From Oligoflexus sp. (GTDB taxonomy: Bacteria > Bdellovibrionota_B > Oligoflexia > Oligoflexales > Oligoflexaceae): DNA of 12,320 nucleotides. Made by a program: the position numbers and the translations under genes. Under the pieces are notes generated by a model that was given only the letters and a program-made list of their open reading frames with translations, ran no database searches and was not told the origin of the DNA. The DNA lies in assembly GCA_030151925.1 (NCBI GenBank), contig JASLCY010000282.1, positions 1-12,320 of the forward strand, read 5' to 3'. Positions 6,692 to 12,320 of the stretch are shown in pieces. Within the stretch, counting starts at the first letter, position 1. Each line of letters starts with the position of its first letter.

Positions 6692-8602
6692 ATGAAAAAA
6701 CTTCTACAGCTTGCCTTGCTTGCGCTCGCGCCTCTCGCCTGCCACAAGGTCGAACAATCGAAACTCGATGCCGCCTGGTTCCCTTCCGGCGATTACACGT
6801 ACTTCATCTATTACGATAAACCGACCTTCTACATCCAGAAGTGCGCGACCACGCCGGAGATGAGCAAAATCATGGCCTCGGCGGGCACCGACGTGCAGAA
6901 GGCGAAGCAGAACTGCCACGATTCCGTGACGCCCGTGACGTTGAGCGCGATGAGCGACGCGATCCGCTCGCAGATCTCGGTGATCTCGCAGGACGAGCTC
7001 ATGGGCCCCAAGACGAATCGCCAATTCTATATCAACGCCAGCATCGACGAGCTCGAGCGCAACGTGTCCGGCACGGAGAACGAGGTGCGTTCGCTCTATA
7101 ACGGCGTTCCCAGCACCGATAGCAACAAGAGCTCCTTGAACCAGATCCTCGCCGACGTCCTGATGGGCAACAACCTCAAAGCGGAGCTCGCGCAGCTGCG
7201 CAGCATGCTGGCCGCGGCCAAGACCGACGCGACGAACAAGAAGCTGGCCGATATCGATGGCCAGGCGGCTCTGCGCATCGCGGGCCAGATCACCAAGGAC
7301 GCGAGCAACCAGGCTATGGCCTATACGCGCCTCCTCATGGCGCAGGACGTGATCTATCACCTCGACGCCAACCAGAACAAAAGCCTCATCACCGCGATCC
7401 GCAGCTTCGATCCCGTGTGCGAGCGCGGCGTGAAATCCGGTGAATCCCTGACCGTCGACCAGGGCACGGAACGCATCACGTATCGTTGCGAAGTCACGGG
7501 CCAACTCAAGGTCATGGACGTGACCTGCCCCCTGCCGGGTTATGAACGCTCCGGCGATTTCTGCGTCTTCACCGGCAAGGGCCTGAGCCTCGCTTCGATC
7601 GCGCCGGCGCACGCGGGCATCTGCGCCGTGACCAAAGCCAACGTCGTCACCTGCTGGGGTAAACCCGGCGAGTTCCCCATGGTGGGCCTCGGCAGCGTCA
7701 GCTCGGGTTTCCTCGGCGGCGCTGTGGGTTCATCGGCTCCCCGCGCGCAGGTGATGGGCCACGCGGTGATCGGCGCCGACCATTCGATGTGCGCGCTCGA
7801 CGGCGATGACAAACTTACGAAGTGCTGGCCCGGCCTCGCGACCGCGCCTTTGAACAGCGACGCCTTCTCGTCTTTGGCCGGCGGTTTCTCGCACTATTGC
7901 GGCGTGAAGGCCGACGGTTCGGTGAAGTGCTTCGGCCAGGACGAATACCAGCAGATCGATAGCCCGGCGATCGAGCACGCCTCGAGCCTCTCGGTCGCGG
8001 ATCAAAGTTCGTGCGCGATCGGTGATAACGACCAGGTCTATTGCTGGGGACGGCATATGGGCGAGAACCAGCAGCCTTCGGCGGCGCCTCCGGCCGACCT
8101 CGGTCCGGCGGTGGCGGTGAGCGCCGGCCCTCTGCATGCCTGTGCGATCCTCAAGGCGGACCACACCGTCCGCTGCTGGGGTCAGAACGATAACGGCCAG
8201 GTCTCGGTGCCGGCCGATCTCGGTGCGGTTCGCCTGATCCTCGCCACGCGTTACGAGTCGTGCGCGGTGACGACCGGCAACGATCTCCGCTGCTGGGGCA
8301 AAGACGCCTCAGGCCGGGCTTACAAAACCGCTCCGGCGCTGCACGACGTCGCCCGCCTCGTCACCGGCGTCTCCGCGAGCAACACCTGCGCGATCACCAG
8401 CAATGGCAGCGTTTCGTGCTGGGGCGCTCAGATTTACATCAGCCCTTATTCGGTCGACGTTCCGGCGAACGTCGGCGCCGTCGACGACGTGGCGATCTCC
8501 GCGGTCGGCTACATCTGCGCGAAACAAAAAGCGGGCGGCATCAGCTGCTGGGGCAACACGGCGGAAGTTCCTATGGACGTTCCTGCTGTCTTTAGTAACT
8601 AA
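6692..8602 (+). CDS. Lipoprotein with eight Cys-paired RCC1-like repeats, 636 aa
   Basis: MKKLLQLALLALAPLAC is a lipoprotein signal with C17 as lipidation site; the ATG at 6692 has AGAGG at 6 nt. Residues 18-290 are mostly helical, with a polar coiled region about 120-235, and match no family I know. A Cys-rich join (VCERG ... YRCEV ... VTCPLPGYERSGDFC, about 248-289) leads into the C-terminal propeller. From 309 to 622 there are eight units of the form CA(I/V)-x7-11-(V/L)xC(W/F)G, for example C311/C321 and C609/C619, typical of bacterial RCC1-repeat (ALPHA-tubulin suppressor-like) proteins. Each unit carries two cysteines about 10 residues apart, which should form one disulfide per blade outside the cytoplasm. 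Canonical RCC1 has seven blades. A surface adhesive or binding role is inferred. Confidence 0.93.
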   Translation: MKKLLQLALLALAPLACHKVEQSKLDAAWFPSGDYTYFIYYDKPTFYIQKCATTPEMSKIMASAGTDVQKAKQNCHDSVTPVTLSAMSDAIRSQISVISQDELMGPKTNRQFYINASIDELERNVSGTENEVRSLYNGVPSTDSNKSSLNQILADVLMGNNLKAELAQLRSMLAAAKTDATNKKLADIDGQAALRIAGQITKDASNQAMAYTRLLMAQDVIYHLDANQNKSLITAIRSFDPVCERGVKSGESLTVDQGTERITYRCEVTGQLKVMDVTCPLPGYERSGDFCVFTGKGLSLASIAPAHAGICAVTKANVVTCWGKPGEFPMVGLGSVSSGFLGGAVGSSAPRAQVMGHAVIGADHSMCALDGDDKLTKCWPGLATAPLNSDAFSSLAGGFSHYCGVKADGSVKCFGQDEYQQIDSPAIEHASSLSVADQSSCAIGDNDQVYCWGRHMGENQQPSAAPPADLGPAVAVSAGPLHACAILKADHTVRCWGQNDNGQVSVPADLGAVRLILATRYESCAVTTGNDLRCWGKDASGRAYKTAPALHDVARLVTGVSASNTCAITSNGSVSCWGAQIYISPYSVDVPANVGAVDDVAISAVGYICAKQKAGGISCWGNTAEVPMDVPAVFSN

Positions 8603-8635
8603 CGCATTTAAAAAAAATCAAAGGATTCACGACTC

Positions 8636-8662
8636 AGAAGGCTCTAAAAAGCCTTCTTTTTT
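8636..8662 (+). terminator. Rho-independent terminator of the RCC1 lipoprotein gene
   Basis: AGAAGGC (8636-8642) pairs with GCCTTCT (8651-8657) across an 8-nt A-rich loop, followed by a run of T residues to 8662. It lies 34 nt after the stop codon. Confidence 0.92.
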
Positions 8663-8667
8663 CTATT

Positions 8668-8699
8668 TGTTACAAATATTTATGTAATTTTATGTAACA
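8668..8699. promoter_or_regulatory. AT-rich palindrome with tandem TTATGTAA sites
   Basis: TGTTACA (8668-8674) and TGTAACA (8693-8699) form a 7-bp inverted repeat. Between and within them, TTATGTAA occurs twice (8680-8687 and 8690-8697), exactly 10 bp apart, one helical turn. This lies between the terminator and the DUF374 gene and looks like a regulator binding region; no clear -10/-35 pair stands out. A separate 7-bp stem, CCTGACT/AGTCAGG (8735-8752), follows. Confidence 0.4.
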
Positions 8700-8843
8700 G
8701 TTGGGTGATAGCATTTGCTTTTTCAGGCGATATCCCTGACTCTATAGTCAGGCCTCATTTCACATCTGATCCTTTCAGCCTTTTCGCAGCCGCTCGAACA
8801 TAGCTTGAGAACAAAGCTGTTTTATTACGGCAGGGAGACCCGC

Positions 8844-9566
8844 TTGTCCATTTCCTGGAAAAAATCCCTCGTGCTCCGCATCGTCACCGCTCTCTGCGTG
8901 CTGCTGCACAAGAGTTACCGTTATCGCTTCTACAATCTGGCCAACCGTCGCGAGGCGGAGACCCTGCATCCGAAGAACGCCTTCACGATCGCCTCGTGGC
9001 ACCAAAACTGTTTCGCGGGAATCCTTTCGCATGCGGGGCAGGGGATAGCCCTGCTCGTGAGCCGTTCGATGGACGGCGAGATCGTGAGCCGGCTCGCGAA
9101 GTCGATCGGCCTCACCTCGATCCGCGGCAGCTCGAAAAAAGGCGGGAAGGAAGCGCTGGCGGTCCTCGTCGATCGCACCGGGGAAGAAGGCCTGCGCTCG
9201 GCTATCACGATCGACGGCCCGAAAGGCCCGATTTACGAAATCAAACGCGGCATCCTCAGCCTCTCGATGGAGACCGGCGCCCCCATCCTCCCGCTGTTCG
9301 CGATCGGCGCAAGGTACTGGACCCTCAGCAAGAGTTGGGACAAGTTTCGGATCCCCAAACCCTTCACCAAGGTCTCGGTCCTCTACGGCAAGCCGTTCAT
9401 CGTCGACCCCGTGGAGTTCGAGACCAATTACGAAGGCCTCAAGGCGCGGCTCGCGAACGAGCTCCGCACGCTCGAACTGCAGGCGATGAACATGGGCCTC
9501 GCGGTCGTCGACGTCGGACCCGCCGTTTCCGAGCCGACCCCCAAAGCGGTCGGCCTCGCCTCCTGA
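8844..9566 (+). CDS. DUF374 lysophospholipid acyltransferase-family protein
   Basis: This family (DUF374, LPLAT superfamily) is related to enzymes that transfer acyl chains to glycerol phosphate or lipid A; the exact substrate is unknown. I choose the TTG at 8844, giving 240 aa, because GGGAG lies 7 nt upstream; the frame stays open to a TTG at 8805 that has no ribosome site. Visible: an N-terminal hydrophobic helix (about 7-22) for membrane association; SWHQN with H53 as the likely catalytic base; SRSMDGEIVSRLAKSIGL (about 73-90) followed by RGSS (94-97); and ITIDGPKGP (121-129), the substrate-binding block, then GAPILPL. The last 25 residues are an Ala/Val/Pro tail of no known role. The gene has its own upstream region after a terminator and is 109 bp before the MFS gene. 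Confidence 0.9.
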   Translation: MSISWKKSLVLRIVTALCVLLHKSYRYRFYNLANRREAETLHPKNAFTIASWHQNCFAGILSHAGQGIALLVSRSMDGEIVSRLAKSIGLTSIRGSSKKGGKEALAVLVDRTGEEGLRSAITIDGPKGPIYEIKRGILSLSMETGAPILPLFAIGARYWTLSKSWDKFRIPKPFTKVSVLYGKPFIVDPVEFETNYEGLKARLANELRTLELQAMNMGLAVVDVGPAVSEPTPKAVGLAS

Positions 9567-9602
9567 TCGCTCGGATAGAAAAAGATCGGGTTGATGCTTG
9601 AT

Positions 9603-9650
9603 CCCGACAGTTTCGGGGCGAGCGCGAGAAGTGCTAAAATCGCTTAGCAC
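9603..9650 (+). promoter_or_regulatory. Two inverted repeats upstream of the MFS gene
   Basis: CCCGA/TCGGG (9603-9617, 5-nt loop) is followed by GTGCTAA-N6-TTAGCAC (9631-9650), a perfect 7-bp inverted repeat ending 25 nt before the ATG at 9676. A -10-like TAAAAT (9635-9640) lies inside the second repeat, so it could be an operator over a promoter. Neither hairpin has a T-tail, so they are not terminators. Confidence 0.35.
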
Positions 9651-9675
9651 ACTCGTGCTCTTCACCGAGGTCTTC

Positions 9676-10932
9676 ATGAATAGCCGCACGCTCCTCTTGG
9701 GGCTGGTCTTCCTCTCGCAGAGCTTCAACTTCGCGCTCACTCTCCAGCCCATGCTGCTGACGGAAACGGGCGTCCTGCTGCCTATGCAGGCCGCGCTCAC
9801 GCTCGCTCTTGGGTCCTTGCTCTCGGGCGTCCTCCAGCCTTGGATCGGCAACCTCCTCGACCGCGGCCGCATCAAACGCAGCTTCACCCTCGTCACCGTG
9901 TGTTATCTCGTCGGCGTCGCGGGTTATTGGACCAAGGGCGCGCCGGCCTGGGAGCTCATCCTCTCGTGCCTCGTGCTCGTCATGGCGAGCCTCACGCTCA
10001 GGACTATGGTGTCGATGGCCTTGATCGCGCGCTGCCAGGGCGAGGAGCGGGCGGAAGCCGCTTCGATGCGTTATCTCGTGAGCAACGCCGCGCTCGCCGT
10101 CTCCTCGAGCATCTCCCTCGTCGCCTTCGTCGATTATCGCCGGGAACTGCTCCTGGTCGACCTCGTCACGAGCCTCCTCATGGCCGCGGGCATGCTGAAG
10201 CATCTCAAGGCCAACCAGAACCAGGGCAGCATCAAAGAACGCACCTCGCTGCGGCAGAGCAAGGTCGTGCTGGGCTCGGCGATGAAGCGCCACGGGCGGC
10301 TGATCATCGGCCTCAGCATCGTGACGATCTGCTTTTCGGCGAACTTCTCCTATATCCCGCTGCTCTTCGCCAAACGCGGTACGATCGACAGCAACGTCTC
10401 GGCTCTGATTTTGATGGCGAATTCGGTGCTGGTCATGGCTACGGCCAAAGTCCTGCGTTATTACACGAGGCATTGGTCGGCGAGGCGGATCGGCAAGGTG
10501 GGGACAGCGCTGATCACGGTCGGCCTTTGTTTTGCGCCCCTGACCCATTCGATCCCGTGGCTGCTGGTCGGCGTGCTGATCTGGACGGCGGGCGAAGTGA
10601 TCTTCATCCCCTGGGAGCAGCTGCAGCTCTTCAATTGTTTCGATAACGTGACGCCGGGGTTGGCGTCGGGTGCGGTGAGCTTCCTCTTCTCGATCTGCCA
10701 GATCCTGGCGCCGATACTTTCGAGCCTTTTGCTGGCGTTGCCGGAGCCGGTCGCCGCGCTGCTGCTGACGGCCCTGCCGATCGCCGGCTATCAGATCTAC
10801 CGGAGCAGCTTCCGCCTGAGCCTCGCGGTGGACGTTGCCTCGCCGCGGCCGCTGCTCAAGGAAGTGGAGATCGATCCCGCGGCGCCCGTCACTCTCCAGC
10901 CCGAGTCGCTCTACGAGAAGAAGGTCTCATAG
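9676..10932 (+). CDS. MFS-type permease, 12 transmembrane segments
   Basis: A major-facilitator transporter of the inner membrane; the substrate is unknown. The ATG at 9676, giving 418 aa, has GAGG 6 nt upstream and starts directly before the first membrane helix; the frame is open to a TTG at 9598 that crosses the inverted repeats and is less likely. About 12 hydrophobic segments are visible in two halves separated by a charged central loop (about 172-205, HLKANQNQGSIKERTSLRQSK). The loop between helices 2 and 3, GNLLDRGRIKR (58-68), is the MFS motif A. The C-terminal 40 residues are cytoplasmic and acidic. The lack of recognisable drug- or sugar-specific motifs prevents a finer call. Its stop codon overlaps the convergent secreted-protein gene by 6 bp. 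Confidence 0.9.
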   Translation: MNSRTLLLGLVFLSQSFNFALTLQPMLLTETGVLLPMQAALTLALGSLLSGVLQPWIGNLLDRGRIKRSFTLVTVCYLVGVAGYWTKGAPAWELILSCLVLVMASLTLRTMVSMALIARCQGEERAEAASMRYLVSNAALAVSSSISLVAFVDYRRELLLVDLVTSLLMAAGMLKHLKANQNQGSIKERTSLRQSKVVLGSAMKRHGRLIIGLSIVTICFSANFSYIPLLFAKRGTIDSNVSALILMANSVLVMATAKVLRYYTRHWSARRIGKVGTALITVGLCFAPLTHSIPWLLVGVLIWTAGEVIFIPWEQLQLFNCFDNVTPGLASGAVSFLFSICQILAPILSSLLLALPEPVAALLLTALPIAGYQIYRSSFRLSLAVDVASPRPLLKEVEIDPAAPVTLQPESLYEKKVS

Positions 10933-11199
10933 CAGCGTCGTCTGCGGGATGAGGCCGAACTCCTGCAGGAGCATGATCATCGGATCGCCGCTGTTGTCGC
11001 CTTGATCGTCCGGGCCCTTCGGGGAAGGGTTCTGCGGATCGAGCGCTCCATCGGGTAAACCGCCGCTGCCGCCGCCGCCGACGCCCCGGGTCTTCACCCG
11101 ACTCGGCTTCTTGCCGGCTTCGGGGTTCGCTGGGGTATCCGCCAGGGCCTCGCCTGCCAGCAGGGCGAAGAGTATCGTGCCGAGGATCCAAGTCTTCAT
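10927..11199 (-). CDS. Small Gly-rich secreted protein, 90 aa
   Basis: I do not recognise a family. MKTWILGTILFALLAGEALA is a clear signal peptide with cleavage after A20. The mature 70 residues are Pro/Lys/Asp-rich and disordered in character, with a glycine run (about 39-48, VGGGGSGG) and a short hydrophobic end (73-90, DPMIMLLQEFGLIPQTTLL) that could contact a membrane or partner. There are no cysteines. The ATG at 11199-11197 has AAGGA about 7 nt upstream. It starts 12 bp after the HTH gene on the same strand, so the two are almost certainly one operon. Position and size make a regulator-linked secreted peptide conceivable, but this is inference. Confidence 0.82.
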   Translation of the reverse strand: MKTWILGTILFALLAGEALADTPANPEAGKKPSRVKTRGVGGGGSGGLPDGALDPQNPSPKGPDDQGDNSGDPMIMLLQEFGLIPQTTLL

Positions 11200-11211
11200 G
11201 GTTCGTCCTTC

Positions 11212-11958
11212 TTAAAACAAAGTCATCGCTAACGTGATCGCGACCTTCTCATCGCCCTCATTGCTCGGGTCGCGCATGATATTCAGCAGTTCGTTCCGCG
11301 TCGCTTCCATCAGCCGATAGACCTTGCGGGCGGCCTCGATGCTCAAAGCGCTGCCTTGCGCGAGGATGAGGTTGCCCTTCAGGTCGATGTTGAGGTTGTC
11401 GAGCGTGAGCCGCGCGAGTTCGTTCGCGAACTGCTGCGAGGCGAAGTAGAGATCGTCGCTCGAGAGCTGGTAACGCTGGCCGTCCCAGCGGACGAGCTCA
11501 GCCTCGTTCAATTCCTCGAGGGTGATGGCGGCGTTCGGGCCGAAGCGGGTCTTCAGGCGTTCGGGAGTCGCGGGCGCGAAGCTCAGCTCGAGGAGGATCT
11601 CGCAATGGCGACGCGTGACGGCCATCGGCCTGGCGATGCGGCCGCCGAACTCCGTGAGGGCTTTGGTATAAGGCGTGAGATGAGGCAGGTGATCCTGCAC
11701 GAAGGCGTGGACTTCGCCGACGTCCGCGACCACGAGCAGCACTCTGAGGATGGTCTCGCCGTTGGGAACCGCTTTGCCGTCCGCCATGTTCCGAACCGTG
11801 CCGTAGTTCAATCCGCATTCTTCGGAGAGCTGCTTGAGCGAGCGGTGTTTTTTGCTCGCCAACCAAACCCTGATGTATTCCTGAAGTTTTTCGACCACCG
11901 TATGCTTCCCGTTTGCAAGGGCCTTGGCTGCCGCGATTTTCAAAGAAAAATCGGCCAA
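11212..11958 (-). CDS. HTH regulator, possibly TIGR02147/DUF4423-like
   Basis: Probable cytoplasmic DNA-binding regulator. The frame is open from an ATG at 12090 (292 aa), but that start and the ATG at 11988 lack a good ribosome site. The TTG at 11958 has AAGGAG at 6-nt spacing, so I prefer a 248-aa protein. Residues 39-77 (RSLKQLSEECGLNYGTVRNMADGKAVPNGETILRVLLVVA) form a Xre-like helix-turn-helix with recognition helix YGTVRNMADGK. The rest appears as a winged-helix-like middle part (about 115-170) and an all-helical C-terminal domain ending AITLAMTLF. This layout resembles the TIGR02147 family, abundant in Bdellovibrio and Fibrobacter, but I rate family membership at about even odds. It heads an operon with the small secreted protein. 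Confidence 0.85.
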   Translation of the reverse strand: MADFSLKIAAAKALANGKHTVVEKLQEYIRVWLASKKHRSLKQLSEECGLNYGTVRNMADGKAVPNGETILRVLLVVADVGEVHAFVQDHLPHLTPYTKALTEFGGRIARPMAVTRRHCEILLELSFAPATPERLKTRFGPNAAITLEELNEAELVRWDGQRYQLSSDDLYFASQQFANELARLTLDNLNIDLKGNLILAQGSALSIEAARKVYRLMEATRNELLNIMRDPSNEGDEKVAITLAMTLF

Positions 11959-12114
11959 ATCGCGCTCCTTGTAACATGGGCTCTTCATCTTTTGCAACTT
12001 TTCCGGACCCGAAAAAAAGCCGGTCTGAAGGCTTCTCCGCTCAGGAACGTAAACCCTTATAAAATCTAAGGTCCTTGCCGGTGATGACATCCGTTAGCAT
12101 TCGGCCTCGCGGCC

Positions 12115-12127
12115 AATCGCTAGGCGA
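12115..12127. other. Hairpin in the divergent promoter region
   Basis: ATCGC-TAG-GCGAT is a perfect 5-bp stem between the regulator and the divergent gene at 12239, next to a GGCC-N4-GGCC palindrome just before it. It could be an operator for the regulator; there is no T-tail. Confidence 0.25.
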
Positions 12128-12238
12128 TGAAAACGATTTTGGGCGTGTATCGAGAAGGTACTTGCCAGGATTTCGGGTAGTCGTTAGAGAGGGGCTACCA
12201 AACTTGGAACGCGAAACCAAACATGAAAGGCCTTATCC

Positions 12239-12320
12239 ATGAAAGCTCTTTTGCTCCTTAGCCAACTCGTCATCCCTTCTATCCCTGCCGACGTCTCGCA
12301 AGACGGTGCTTTCATCGTCG
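12239..12320 (+). CDS. Start of an exported protein, partial at right edge
   Basis: The ATG at 12239 follows AAAGG at 8-nt spacing and opens MKALLLLSQLVIPSIPA, a short signal-peptide-like segment, then DVSQDGAFIV before the window ends. Only 27 codons are visible, so no family can be named. An ATG at 12223 opens a 12-codon frame that stops at once. The gene is divergent from the HTH regulator operon. Confidence 0.6.
   Translation, partial: MKALLLLSQLVIPSIPADVSQDGAFIV

Noticed and set aside
6704..7612. Minus-strand open frame of 302 aa
   Set aside because: Antisense to the N-terminal half of the RCC1 lipoprotein, which has a lipobox and ribosome site.
8775..9896. Minus-strand open frame of 373 aa
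   Set aside because: It lies across the DUF374 and MFS genes, which have clear family motifs and ribosome sites; composition is shadow-like.
9634..10548. Minus-strand open frame of 304 aa
   Set aside because: Antisense to the MFS permease and rich in charged residues with no domain.

Overview
The window is chromosomal DNA from a Gram-negative bacterium. Several products have outer-membrane or lipoprotein features: two lipoproteins with clear lipoboxes, a beta-barrel protein ending in phenylalanine, and a second probable barrel protein. The DNA is moderately GC-rich with AT-rich intergenic stretches. The Cys-rich RCC1-type lipoprotein and the HTH regulator, which resembles TIGR02147/DUF4423 proteins, suggest a Bdellovibrionota/Oligoflexia or deltaproteobacterial-type predator or free-living bacterium. 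That placement is inference, because the window holds no rRNA or other marker.

The left part (1-2080) carries the most interesting locus. A pentapeptide-repeat gene runs off the left edge. Next to it is a complete IscB-type RNA-guided nuclease gene on the minus strand (437-1720, TTG start), with RuvC-I/II/III, an Arg-rich bridge helix, a zinc-type HNH insertion and the C-terminal domain all present. Upstream of iscB, about 290 nt without a credible gene fold on paper into the nested, strongly conserved structure of an IscB omega-RNA (HEARO RNA). The expected guide segment and a candidate promoter follow, directly behind the terminator of the neighbouring gap gene. No transposase is present, so this is a solitary IscB/HEARO element.

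The centre (2095-6691) holds gap (GAPDH, minus strand) with its terminator and a 123-bp palindromic MITE-like repeat in the gap promoter region. It continues with a divergently transcribed probable outer-membrane protein gene. Next is a minus-strand operon of an FadL/PorV-like outer-membrane protein followed by an EF-hand/TPR lipoprotein. A terminator-like hairpin lies in the leader of that operon, and a 500-bp AT-rich stretch without a convincing gene lies upstream.

The right part (6692-12320) is read mostly on the plus strand. It has a lipoprotein with eight Cys-paired RCC1-like repeats and its terminator, a DUF374 acyltransferase-family protein, and an MFS permease. Convergent to the permease is a two-gene minus-strand operon of an HTH regulator and a small Gly-rich secreted protein. 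A divergent gene for an exported protein enters from 12239 and is cut by the window edge. Both convergent gene pairs overlap by 6-7 bp at their stop codons, so transcription there ends without an obvious terminator.
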